DNA of 64,000 bases, taken from assembly GCF_025398735.1 (NCBI RefSeq), contig NZ_CP104694.1, positions 5,359,465 through 5,423,464 on the forward strand. Reading direction: 5' to 3'. This stretch comes from Tahibacter amnicola (lineage in GTDB: Bacteria; Pseudomonadota; Gammaproteobacteria; Xanthomonadales; Rhodanobacteraceae). Position 1 is the first letter of the stretch, and each line of letters starts with the position of its first letter. This document shows, in pieces, positions 8,612-17,573 of this stretch. The translations under genes were made by a program, and so were the position numbers. The notes beneath the pieces were generated by a model. It did no database searches, had not been told where the DNA came from, and was given only the letters and a program-made list of their open reading frames with translations.

Positions 8612-9346
8612 ATGACCGATCCGCACGCTGCCGAACACATCATCAAGAGCTACGACACGGAACTGTCGCGGCTCCTGGACGAAATCGCCCGTATGGGCCT
8701 CCTTGCCCGCGAACAACTGGCCGATGCGTCTGTTGCCGTCGCCGAACGCGACAGTGAGCTGGCCGCCCGGGTCGTCGAGCGCGACAACGCCATCGACGCA
8801 CTCGAGCACGAGGTCAGCCACGACGTACTGCGCCTGCTCGCCCTGCGCCAGCCGATCGCACGCGACCTGCGCGAAGTGCTCGCCGCGCTGCGCATCGCGG
8901 CTGATATCGAACGGATCGGCGACTACGCCGCCAACGTCGCCAAGCGCGGTATCGCACTGAACCAGTCGGCGCCGGTGACGCCGGCTGCAGCCCTGCCGCG
9001 TCTTGCCGAAGTGGCCGGCAGGATGCTGGCCGATGTGCTTGACGCCTATCGCCGCCATGACGCCGCTGCCGCCCTGGAAGTATGGGAGCGCGACGAACAG
9101 CTCGACCAGCTCTACACCGCGCTGTTCCGTGAACTGCTCACCTACATGATGGAAGATCCCCGCAACATCACGCCGTGCACGCATCTGCTGTTCATGGCGA
9201 AGAACATCGAGCGGATCGGCGACCATGCCACCAACATTGCAGAAAATGTGTACTTTCTCGTCCACGCCAGGCCGTTGGCGGAAGCGCGCCGCAAGGGCGA
9301 TCTGACGAGCGACGTCACGCCGCCGGTCCAGGGGCATCGTCGTTGA
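8612..9346 (+). CDS. phoU: Phosphate signalling regulator PhoU
   Basis: This 244-residue all-helical protein has two PhoU repeats. Each has the metal-binding pattern: ADIERIGDYAANVAKR in the first and KNIERIGDHATNIAEN in the second. It links Pst activity to the PhoR kinase and represses the Pho regulon when phosphate is plentiful. It is the last gene of the operon. The start MTDPHAAEH was chosen because in-frame sequence upstream lies inside pstB. Confidence 0.95.
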   Translation: MTDPHAAEHIIKSYDTELSRLLDEIARMGLLAREQLADASVAVAERDSELAARVVERDNAIDALEHEVSHDVLRLLALRQPIARDLREVLAALRIAADIERIGDYAANVAKRGIALNQSAPVTPAAALPRLAEVAGRMLADVLDAYRRHDAAAALEVWERDEQLDQLYTALFRELLTYMMEDPRNITPCTHLLFMAKNIERIGDHATNIAENVYFLVHARPLAEARRKGDLTSDVTPPVQGHRR

Positions 9347-9506
9347 CGCTGTCGCAGGACCGGAAGACAAAGCCATTCTGCCGGCACCACCGCTCGCGCC
9401 CTCCGTCGTCGGTCGGAGGAGCCCGCCTGCAGTGACCTTTGCCTCTGGACGCTCCTGAGCTTCGGCCCTATTGTGGCGGATTCGTCCGTGCTGCGCCGGA
9501 GTCCCC

Positions 9507-11639
9507 ATGCGTTCCAGAATGTTGTTTGCCCTGCCAATGCTCGCCGCATTGGTCGCCTGCCAGCCCACGCGGCCGACCAAACCGGTCGGCGCGCTGACCT
9601 ATCCCGTCTCCAGGACGGTCGAACAGGTTGATGTCTATCACGGCGAATCGATCGCAGATCCCTATCGCTGGCTGGAAGACATCGACGCCGCCGAGACGGC
9701 CAGCTGGGTCGAGGCGCAGAACAAGGTCACGTTCGGCTATCTGGAGAAGATTCCCGGCCGGGCCGAGATCGCCGAGCGCCTGACGCAGATCTGGAACTAC
9801 GCGCGGTGGACGCCGCCCTTCCGCGAAGGCAAGCGCTGGTTCTACTACAAGAACGACGGCCTGCAGAACCAGTCGGTACTCTACGTCACCGACAAGCCGG
9901 AAGTGGAAGGCCAGGTGCTGCTCGATCCGAACACCTTGTCTACCGACGGCACCGTGGCGCTCAAGGACACCGCCTTCAGCAGCGACGGCCGCTACATGGC
10001 CTATGGCCTTTCCTCCGGTGGTTCGGACTGGGAAGAGTGGCGAGTGCTCGATACCACGACCGGCAAGCCGACCGACGACGTGCTGCGCTGGGTGAAGTTC
10101 TCGACGGTCGACTGGAGCAAGGACGGCAAGGGCTTCTGGTACAGCCGCTACGACGAACCCAAGGGCGAAAACGCCCTCAAGGCGAAAAACGAATTCCACA
10201 AACTGTATTTCCACCAACTGGGCACGCCGCAGGAAAAGGACACCCTCGTCTACGAGCGCAAGGACCAGCCCGACTGGTCGTTCGAAGCCGATGTCACGGA
10301 AGACGGCCGCTACCTAGTGATCAACGTCAGCCGCGGTACCGAGAACAAGAACCTCGTGCTGTACCGCGACCTGCAGGACCGGTCAGGCAAGATCCGCGAA
10401 CTCATCAGCAACTGGGAAGCCGAGTACGACCTCGTCGGCAACAAGGGAACGACGTTCTACTTCCGGACTGACCAGGCCGCGCCGCGAAATCGCCTGGTCG
10501 CGATCAACCTGGAGAAGCCCCAGCCCAGGCATTGGAAAACACTGGTCGCCGAATCCAAGGACACGCTGCAAAGTGCACATCTGGTGGCCGGCCAGTTCGT
10601 GCTGCGCTACCTGGCCGACGCTCACTCGCGCCTGCTGCGCTATGGCCTCGACGGAAAGGCCAAGGACGAGATCAACCTGCCGGGACTGGGCACCGCCGGC
10701 GCGTTCACCGGCAAGCCAGACGACAAGATCAGCTTCTACTCCTACACCAGCTACACAACGCCATCAGCTATCTATCGCTACGACTTTGCTAGCGGCCGCA
10801 GCACCGTGGTGAGGTCGCCGCAGACCGCGTTCGACAGTTCCGCCTACGAAACCACGCAGGTCTTCTACACCAGCAAAGACGGCACGCGCGTGCCGATGTT
10901 CATCACCGCACGCAAGGGCGTGGCCCTGGACGGCACGAATCCGACCATCCTGTACGGCTACGGCGGTTTCAATATCCCGCAGGTGCCGGCTTTCAGCGCA
11001 TCGGTTGCCGGCTGGCTGGACCTGGGCGGGGTCTACGCGGTCGCCAACCTGCGCGGCGGCGGCGAATACGGTCGCCAGTGGCACGAGGCCGGCACCAAGC
11101 TGCAGAAGCAGAACGTGTTCGATGATTTCATCGCCGCCGCGGAATATCTCATCGCGAACAACTACACCTCGCCCAAGCGCCTGGCGATCCGTGGCGGCTC
11201 CAACGGTGGCTTGCTCGTAGCGGCGGTCGAGCTGCAGCGGCCGGAGTTGTTTGCCGCGGCGATTCCCGCCGTCGGCGTGCTCGACATGCTGCGCTTCCGC
11301 GAATTCACCATCGGCAAGGCCTGGGAATCGGACTACGGCTCGGTGCTCAATCCGAACGAGTTTCTGGCCATCCGTGCCTACTCGCCGTTGCACAACATCA
11401 AGCCCGGCATGACCTATCCGCCAACGCTGATCACCACCGGCGATCACGACGATCGGGTGTTCCCGGCGCACAGCTTCAAGTTCGCCGCAGCCATGCAGGC
11501 GGCCAATCCCGACGCCAATCCGTTCCTGATCCGCATCGATGTGCGTGCCGGGCATGGCCAGGGCAAGCCCACGTCCAAGCTGATCGCCGAAGCGGCGGAC
11601 ATCTACGCCTTTATCCTGAAGTCCTTCGGCATGCGCTGA
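9507..11639 (+). CDS. Prolyl oligopeptidase family lipoprotein (S9A)
   Basis: This protein has 710 residues from the ATG at 9507. The signal peptide ends in the lipobox LVAC at Cys18, so it is probably a lipoprotein facing the periplasm or cell surface. Residues about 40-430 form the seven-bladed propeller. The C-terminal alpha/beta-hydrolase domain has the nucleophile in RGGSNGG (Ser near 565), an Asp in GDHDDRVFP and the His in RAGHGQGKP (near 683). It cleaves peptides after proline, which fits use of collagen-derived fragments. It is a single gene and converges with the TANGO2-like gene. Confidence 0.93.
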   Translation: MRSRMLFALPMLAALVACQPTRPTKPVGALTYPVSRTVEQVDVYHGESIADPYRWLEDIDAAETASWVEAQNKVTFGYLEKIPGRAEIAERLTQIWNYARWTPPFREGKRWFYYKNDGLQNQSVLYVTDKPEVEGQVLLDPNTLSTDGTVALKDTAFSSDGRYMAYGLSSGGSDWEEWRVLDTTTGKPTDDVLRWVKFSTVDWSKDGKGFWYSRYDEPKGENALKAKNEFHKLYFHQLGTPQEKDTLVYERKDQPDWSFEADVTEDGRYLVINVSRGTENKNLVLYRDLQDRSGKIRELISNWEAEYDLVGNKGTTFYFRTDQAAPRNRLVAINLEKPQPRHWKTLVAESKDTLQSAHLVAGQFVLRYLADAHSRLLRYGLDGKAKDEINLPGLGTAGAFTGKPDDKISFYSYTSYTTPSAIYRYDFASGRSTVVRSPQTAFDSSAYETTQVFYTSKDGTRVPMFITARKGVALDGTNPTILYGYGGFNIPQVPAFSASVAGWLDLGGVYAVANLRGGGEYGRQWHEAGTKLQKQNVFDDFIAAAEYLIANNYTSPKRLAIRGGSNGGLLVAAVELQRPELFAAAIPAVGVLDMLRFREFTIGKAWESDYGSVLNPNEFLAIRAYSPLHNIKPGMTYPPTLITTGDHDDRVFPAHSFKFAAAMQAANPDANPFLIRIDVRAGHGQGKPTSKLIAEAADIYAFILKSFGMR

Positions 11640-11657
11640 TCACCGAACGGCTGCCCC

Positions 11658-11687
11658 CCGTGGCGTGCCGGCAACGGCGCGCCACGG
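11658..11687. terminator. Hairpin between convergent genes
   Basis: CCGTGGCG (11658-11665) and CGCCACGG (11680-11687) form a perfect 8-bp stem with a 14-base loop, 18 bases after the prolyl oligopeptidase stop. There is no U-tract on either strand. Confidence 0.35.
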
Positions 11688-11742
11688 TACTGGCGGATAC
11701 CCGATTGGACGAAAGCGGCCGCGCAAGGGCGGTGGTCACGCA

Positions 11743-12486
11743 CTACAACGCAACTTCGCCGATCAGTACCCCCTCGGGACCGTAGGAACGCTCGCGCAGA
11801 CCTGTCGTACCGTCGCCGTTGCGCCAGGCCAGCGTGCTGGCACGGGTTCCATAGCGTTCGCCCCGGATGAAAATGCTGCCGAGGAAGCGCTCCAGTGCGA
11901 TACCCACGCCCGTGTCGGGAAGCACCGCGTCCGGCGGTTGATAGTCGTCGGCGAGCAGGTCAAGCAAAGCAGCGTCGTCATCGCCTGTCTGCACGGCGGT
12001 TTCGAACAGCGCGCGGATGCGCTCCATCTTTGGCCACGGCGCATCCAGTGGACCATTGCTGATCACATGCACGCCCGTTGTCAGTTCGCTGGCGCGCGCA
12101 CGCGGACTCTCCAGGCACCAGGCCGAGGCCGTATCCGCGACGACCAGGTTGAACGGCGCGAATTCCTCCACACGCAGGGCCAGTTCCGCGATGTAATCCT
12201 TCGCGGTCATGCCGCCGGCCACGAAATCCCGCACCAGGTCGCCACGTGATCGCGGTCCGCGGCGCGGCTCGGCCATGCGGATATTGGTGACGGCGGCGAA
12301 TCGCCCCGAGGTGTGCAGCGCGAGCCAGCTTCCGCCGGCCTCCAGGTCACGTCCGCCGACAACGCCGGGTGCATCGCCCCAGGGTGCTGCGGCGGCACTG
12401 GGACGCGGGTGGAACTCGTCGCGATTGGCCAACCAGACGAGCGGCCGCCCCGGAACAACATCGTGCGCGAGCAACAGCAGACACAT
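11743..12486 (-). CDS. NRDE/TANGO2 family protein
   Basis: This is a 247-residue protein with the family signature at its N-terminus: MCLLLLAHD, then LANRDEFHPRP with the invariant Asn-Arg-Asp-Glu. GGRDLEAGGSWLA and VTNIR follow as in other family members. The N-terminal Cys2 resembles N-terminal nucleophile hydrolases, and TANGO2 relatives are linked to acyl-CoA or haem handling, but the bacterial role is unsettled. It has no signal peptide, so it is cytoplasmic. It is 17 bases downstream of the kinase gene on the same strand and may share its transcript. Confidence 0.88.
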   Translation of the reverse strand: MCLLLLAHDVVPGRPLVWLANRDEFHPRPSAAAAPWGDAPGVVGGRDLEAGGSWLALHTSGRFAAVTNIRMAEPRRGPRSRGDLVRDFVAGGMTAKDYIAELALRVEEFAPFNLVVADTASAWCLESPRARASELTTGVHVISNGPLDAPWPKMERIRALFETAVQTGDDDAALLDLLADDYQPPDAVLPDTGVGIALERFLGSIFIRGERYGTRASTLAWRNGDGTTGLRERSYGPEGVLIGEVAL

Positions 12487-12503
12487 GCGCTGCCTCCTGC
12501 CGG

Positions 12504-15074
12504 TCAGCTACCGCTGCCGTCGCCGGCCGCCGTCGTCGTGGAGCTGCCCAGAGCGCGCAACTTCTGCTCCAGCACCGTCAGCCGGGGATTGGAGGGACTC
12601 AGGCCACGCGCGGCGTCTATCGCACGGCGCGCGTCCTGCGCCCGGTTCTCGCCGACGCGCCGGTCGGCTTCGTCGAGCCAGGCCTCGGCCAGGCGCGAAC
12701 GCAGAAATGGCAAGCCGGCATCGCCGGGAGACAGCTGGGCCAGCGTCTCGATCATGTCCTTGGCGCGATCGAGCTTTTGTTCACCCACCGCGACGTTGAA
12801 TTCATCGCGCGCCCGCTGCGGCAGCGACTGCAGACCGGTCATCGCCTGCGCATTGTTGCCGTCGATCGCGAGCGCGGCGCGGTATTTGTCATACGCAGAG
12901 GTTCCCGGGGGCACCATCAGGTTGCCGGCTGCCGCGGCCTTCTCTGCGCTGGCAAGCAAGGTGGCCACTTTCTGTACCTGGTCCGGCGTCAGGACCGGCC
13001 GCGAGGCGGCGATCTCCACCTCTTCGCGCAGGTCGCGCAGGCGGGACCGCGCGGCGGAGAGCTCGGCCAGGTTTGGCGCAATGCCCTCGGCCTGGCGGAT
13101 CAGCCGCTCCGCCAGATTGGCATTACTGCTTTCCAGTGCGGCATTGGCCTGCACCATCAGCGCCTGCGCGACCTGGCCCAGTCCCGTGCGGGCCTTGCTG
13201 TTATTGGGATCGCGCGCCAGTACTGCCTGGAACTGCGCCAGGGCATTGTCGTCGCCGCTGCCACTGACCTTGCCGGCGCGCAGAAGGTCCTGTGCACGCT
13301 TCACCTGCGCGTCCAGTGCAGCCCCGGCGGCCGCGCGCGCATTCTGCAGGTCGGCACGCAGGTTAGGTACGGAAGGGTCATTCGGCAGGGCACGCGCAAT
13401 GTCGTCAATCCGCGTTGCGGCTTCGTCCAGGCGTCCCTGGCTGAGCAGTTCCCGCGCCTGGGCCGCGAGCGCCGCACCCGCCTTGCGCAGACCGGCCAGC
13501 GCCGGCGCGTTCTGCGCATCGGCCTGGAGCATGCGCTCGTAAAGCATGACCGCACCGTCGGTGCCAAGGATCAAGCCGGCTGCCAGGGCCTTCTCGGCCC
13601 GGTCGAACAATTCGATGACCTGGGTTTCCTCCGACTCCGCTTTCTTGAGCGCCTGCTCGGCCTGGTCGACGGCCGGCCCACCACCCAGCACCGCCCGCGC
13701 GTCGGCAAGGCGCGAATGGGCCGTCGCGTAGTCGTTTTTCTCGCGCGCCTGCTCGGCCTGGACGATCAAAGCCTCACCGACGCGACGCAGGCCCGAGCGG
13801 GCGATCTCGTTGTCGGGATCAATCGCCCGGGCCGCTTCGAACAGCTCGCGCGCGCTATCGCCGGCCGTGCCGACCAGCCGGCCGGCCTTCGACGCCGCAT
13901 CGCCACGCGCGAGCAGGTCGTTGAGTTCCGTGCGCGGCAGCAGCGCACGCAATTTGTCCTGGTTGCGCCAAAGTACAAAACCGCCCATCACCACCAGGAA
14001 CGCAAATGCGCCGGTGAAGATCCACGCCGCGCGCGAACCACCGGGACGGCGCACGCGATCGCGATCCGGTGGTCGCCGGGCGTCCGTCGCACGCAGCGGA
14101 CGTTCCGCCGCCGCGACGATGTCGTCCATCCTGCCGAGACTGGGTTCAGCACGCCGGCGCGGTTCGGCGCCCATGCGTGCGGAAGGCGAGGCTCTTTCCG
14201 TGCCGCCTCGCGGCGACGCCGAGCGCGGTCGCACCAGGTCGCGCAATTCGCCTCGCGCAATCTGACGTTCGATACCTTCGATCGCGGTGGCGACCGCGAC
14301 ACCATCCTGGTAGCGATCATCGGGCTCTTTGGCCAGCAACCGGTCAAGCACCGGTTGCAGCGCCTTGAACTCCGACGGCAGCTGCGGCACCGGCTCGGTG
14401 ATGTGCATGATGCCCACCGCGAGCGAGTCTTCCGCATGAAAAGGCACGCGCCCGACCAGCAGCTCGTACAGCACGATGCCGAGGCTGTAGAGATCCGAAC
14501 GACCGTCGAGCGAGCGCCCCCGCGCCTGCTCGGGGCTCATGTAGTGCGGCGTACCGACGACTGCGCCGGTGCGTGTCATACGCGTGGCCGAATCGTTGGC
14601 ACGGGCGATGCCGAAGTCCGTGAGCGCGAAAGAACCGTCTTCGCGAATCAGGATGTTGTCGGGCTTGACGTCGCGGTGGACGAATCCCTTGCTGTTGGCG
14701 TAGTGCAGCGCCCGCGCGATTTCGCGCACGGCGCGCAGCGCAAAAGGCACCTCGCGCGCACGACCCTCGTCATCGAGGATGGTGCCGCCAGGAATGTACT
14801 CCATGGCAATGTAGAAACAGTCGCCACTGCGGCCCACGTCGTGGATGCCGACCACGTTCGGATGATGCAATTTGGCCGCAATGCGCGCTTCGCGCAGAAA
14901 ACGCTCGCCGAACGTCGGATCAGCCATCAGCGTCGGCGACATGACCTTGAGCGCCACTTCGCGATCGACCGACTCCTGCACGGCCAGGTATACCGTCGCC
15001 ATGCCGCCCCGCCCGAGTGGGCGCAATACGCGGTATCCAGGAATATCGATCATCGTGGAATCGGCAGCCGACAT
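12504..15074 (-). CDS. Membrane Ser/Thr protein kinase with repeat-rich extracytoplasmic domain
   Basis: This protein has about 856 residues. Residues 8-265 are a Hanks-type kinase: LGRGGMATVYLA, VALKVM (Lys near 43), HRDVKPDN, DFGIA and GTPHYMSPEQA, all catalytic residues present. A basic Pro/Arg linker follows, then one transmembrane helix near residues 350-370 (WIFTGAFAFLVVMGGFVLW). The C-terminal 480 residues are Ala-rich TPR-like helical repeats (for example LARDPNNSKARTGLGQVAQAL) predicted outside the membrane. The start at 15074 avoids overlap with relA; ATG at 15053 is an alternative. It lies 70 bases after relA on the same strand. Ligand and substrates are unknown. Confidence 0.9.
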   Translation of the reverse strand: MSAADSTMIDIPGYRVLRPLGRGGMATVYLAVQESVDREVALKVMSPTLMADPTFGERFLREARIAAKLHHPNVVGIHDVGRSGDCFYIAMEYIPGGTILDDEGRAREVPFALRAVREIARALHYANSKGFVHRDVKPDNILIREDGSFALTDFGIARANDSATRMTRTGAVVGTPHYMSPEQARGRSLDGRSDLYSLGIVLYELLVGRVPFHAEDSLAVGIMHITEPVPQLPSEFKALQPVLDRLLAKEPDDRYQDGVAVATAIEGIERQIARGELRDLVRPRSASPRGGTERASPSARMGAEPRRRAEPSLGRMDDIVAAAERPLRATDARRPPDRDRVRRPGGSRAAWIFTGAFAFLVVMGGFVLWRNQDKLRALLPRTELNDLLARGDAASKAGRLVGTAGDSARELFEAARAIDPDNEIARSGLRRVGEALIVQAEQAREKNDYATAHSRLADARAVLGGGPAVDQAEQALKKAESEETQVIELFDRAEKALAAGLILGTDGAVMLYERMLQADAQNAPALAGLRKAGAALAAQARELLSQGRLDEAATRIDDIARALPNDPSVPNLRADLQNARAAAGAALDAQVKRAQDLLRAGKVSGSGDDNALAQFQAVLARDPNNSKARTGLGQVAQALMVQANAALESSNANLAERLIRQAEGIAPNLAELSAARSRLRDLREEVEIAASRPVLTPDQVQKVATLLASAEKAAAAGNLMVPPGTSAYDKYRAALAIDGNNAQAMTGLQSLPQRARDEFNVAVGEQKLDRAKDMIETLAQLSPGDAGLPFLRSRLAEAWLDEADRRVGENRAQDARRAIDAARGLSPSNPRLTVLEQKLRALGSSTTTAAGDGSGS

Positions 15075-15144
15075 ACCGCGAGGGACGCGGCTTCGCAGCG
15101 CAAGCATAGCATGCGGTCCCCGGCCAACCGGGGCCGCGGAGGGC

Positions 15145-17265
15145 TCAGGCGAGGCGCCGCGCCTCCATGACATTGGGTACGGCCGAGAGTTTGCCGAGCA
15201 GGCTCGAAAGCTGGCCGTAGTCGGTCACGCGTAGCGCGAAGTTCATCGTCGCCAGTCCGGATACGGGATCCACTCGCGTATTGACCGCCACGAGGTGGGC
15301 ATTGGCGGCGGCAATCACGTTGGTGATGTCCTTGTGCAGCCACTTGCGGTCATAGCCCTTGACCAGCACATCAACCTCATAGGCCTGTTCGCGGCGATTG
15401 CCCCACTCCACTTCGATGATGCGGCTGGGATCGCGAATACGAAGCCGCGCCAGGCTGGCGCAGTCCGCACGATGCACGCTGACGCCACGCCCGCGCGTGA
15501 TGAACCCCATCACCGCGTCGCCGGGCAAGGGCTGGCAGCAACGGGCCAACTGGGTCAGCAGGTTGCCGACACCCTCGATGGTCATCGCATCCTTGTTGCC
15601 GGGCTTGGGCGGCCGGAGCGGCGCAGGCGCGGGTGGCTTGGGCGGGGCGACCATTTCGTGCAGCGCGCGCGCTACCTGGGCGGCACCGATATCGCCCAGC
15701 GCCAGGGCAACCAGCATTTCGTCGAGTGTCTTGAGGTGAAACCGCGGCGGCAGGCTGTCGAGCTCGACATTGGTCAGCGCCAGCCGCTTGAGTTCCCGAT
15801 CCAGGATGGTGCGCCCGGCCGCCAGATTTGCCGCGTGATCGATGCGCTTGAACCACGCCCGAACCTTCTCGCGCGCCCGGTGCGTGGTGAGGAAACCGTG
15901 CTGCGCACTGAGCCAGTCGCGGCGCGGTGCGGTTTCCTTGCCGGTGAGGATTTCAATACGGTCACCGCTGGCGGGCGCGAAGGTCAGTGGCACGATGCGG
16001 CCATTGACCTTTGCACCACGACAGCGATGGCCGACATCCGTGTGCACGTGGTATGCAAAATCGAGCACCGTGGCGCCGAGCGGCAGGTCCATCACCTCGC
16101 CGCGCGGCGTCAACAGGTATACCCGGTCCTCGTGCAGATCCGTGCGCAAACCGGCCAGCAGCGCGGCATCGTCGTCCTGTTCGTCCTTCGCATCGAGCAG
16201 CTGGCGCATCCAGGCCACCTTGCGCTCGAAACTGGCGTCACCGCCACCGCCCTCCTTGTAGCGCCAGTGCGCGGCCACGCCCAGCTCGGCGTGCGCGTGC
16301 ATTTCGTGGCTGCGGATCTGCACTTCCAGGGTCTTGCCTTCCGGCCCCACCACCGCCGTGTGCAGCGACTGGTAGTGGTTGCCCTTCGGGCGGGCGATGT
16401 AGTCATCGAACTCGCCCGGGATATACGGCCAGAGCGAATGCACTACGCCCAGTGCGGCGTAGCAGGCCGGCAGGTCCTTCACCAGCAGGCGCAGTGCGCG
16501 GATGTCGTACAGGGCGGTGAAGTCGCCGCCCTTGCGCTGCATCTTTTTCCAGATGGAGTAGATGTGCTTGGGACGACCGGCGATATCGGCTTCGATACCG
16601 GCATCAGCCAGGGCACTGCGCAATGTTGCGATGGCCGTCTTGATGAACGCTTCGCGGTCGGCACGCCGCTCGTCGAGCAGCTTCGCGATCCGCTTGTAGG
16701 TATCGGGCTGGGCCAGGCGGAAAGCCAGGTCTTCCAGTTCCCATTTCAGCTGCCAGATACCCAGCCGGTTGGCCAGCGGCGCGTGGATATCCGACGTCAG
16801 CTTGGCCAGTGCGCGGCGCTCCGCTTCGGCACTGCGATCAGCGGCGCGCAGTCGCGCCAGCTGGCGCGCGAGCAGGATGAAAACCACGCGCAGGTCGCGG
16901 ACGATCGCCAGCAGCAGCCGGCGCAGCCCTTCTGAGCTGGTAAGGGTTTCGCGCGCGGCATGCAGCTGCCAGACCTTCTCGGCTTCACGCTGGCCTTCGA
17001 CCAGGGTCCGCACCGTATCCGGCAGCACGGTACCCGGCTCGGCGGTGTAGAACAGGATGGTGGCGGACAGGGTGTCCTGATCCAGCCCGAGCTCTTCCAG
17101 GAGGCTGACGGTCGCAACGATCTCCGCCTCGGGCAGGGCACCGGATTCCAGGCGCGCTTGCGCCGCGTCGCAGGCGGCCCGCAGGGTCGCGTTGATGTCA
17201 CCGCCCCTTGCAGTGCGCTGGAGCAGCCAGTCGGCTAGTGAATCGACGGTCGACCTGGTTTTCAC
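15145..17265 (-). CDS. relA: (p)ppGpp synthetase RelA
   Basis: This is about 706 residues from the GTG at 17265; a GTG at 17337 would add 24 Arg-rich residues. The N-terminal hydrolase-like domain lacks the His-Asp pair (ILFYTAEPG at that place), so ppGpp hydrolysis is unlikely. The synthetase domain has GEFDDYIARPKGNHYQSLHT and ELGVAAHWRYKEG; the acidic EFDD form marks the RelA rather than SpoT branch. TGS (RVYLLTPRGEVMDLP), zinc-finger-like (RCCQPLPGD) and ACT (C-terminal) domains follow. It should make the alarmone on stalled ribosomes during amino-acid starvation. Confidence 0.92.
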   Translation of the reverse strand: MKTRSTVDSLADWLLQRTARGGDINATLRAACDAAQARLESGALPEAEIVATVSLLEELGLDQDTLSATILFYTAEPGTVLPDTVRTLVEGQREAEKVWQLHAARETLTSSEGLRRLLLAIVRDLRVVFILLARQLARLRAADRSAEAERRALAKLTSDIHAPLANRLGIWQLKWELEDLAFRLAQPDTYKRIAKLLDERRADREAFIKTAIATLRSALADAGIEADIAGRPKHIYSIWKKMQRKGGDFTALYDIRALRLLVKDLPACYAALGVVHSLWPYIPGEFDDYIARPKGNHYQSLHTAVVGPEGKTLEVQIRSHEMHAHAELGVAAHWRYKEGGGGDASFERKVAWMRQLLDAKDEQDDDAALLAGLRTDLHEDRVYLLTPRGEVMDLPLGATVLDFAYHVHTDVGHRCRGAKVNGRIVPLTFAPASGDRIEILTGKETAPRRDWLSAQHGFLTTHRAREKVRAWFKRIDHAANLAAGRTILDRELKRLALTNVELDSLPPRFHLKTLDEMLVALALGDIGAAQVARALHEMVAPPKPPAPAPLRPPKPGNKDAMTIEGVGNLLTQLARCCQPLPGDAVMGFITRGRGVSVHRADCASLARLRIRDPSRIIEVEWGNRREQAYEVDVLVKGYDRKWLHKDITNVIAAANAHLVAVNTRVDPVSGLATMNFALRVTDYGQLSSLLGKLSAVPNVMEARRLA

Positions 17266-17499
17266 TCGAACACGACGTCCTGGTGGTTCGCGATGCCCCA
17301 CTGTACGCCGGGCTGGCGCGGCGTGTCCTGCACGCACGGTGATTTCGGCATGCCCTGTTGCGCATCGTCAAGGCATTAACCGCAGCGAGCGGCGTGAACC
17401 ACCGGGCCGCCCCCGCCGCATCAGCCGCGCCGCCGGAGGGTCTGATGACCGGCGCGACTCCGGGGCGGTGTGCGTGGCTGCCAACCCCTGAAATGAACC

Positions 17500-17519
17500 G
17501 GGGCGCCATAGGGCGCCCC
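17500..17519 (-). terminator. Probable terminator of the secreted-protein gene
   Basis: GGGGCGCC (17500-17507) and GGCGCCCC (17512-17519) form a perfect 8-bp stem with a 4-base loop, 54 bases after the stop at 17574. On the minus strand a weakly T-rich stretch, GGTTCATTTC, follows. Confidence 0.45.
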
Positions 17520-17573
17520 GGTGGTACCGCAGGATGGATCAGGGAACCGCCAGCGCGCGCCCGTTACGTGCCG

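Noticed and set aside
12369-15170. A 933-codon open frame on the plus strand opposite the Ser/Thr kinase
   Set aside because: It is antisense to a gene with a full set of kinase motifs. Long antisense frames are expected in DNA of this GC content, and its protein has Arg/Ala/Gly-rich composition with no recognisable domain.
15145-17265. Bifunctional SpoT rather than RelA
   Set aside because: The His-Asp hydrolase motif is absent and the synthetase domain has the acidic EFDD form of RelA.
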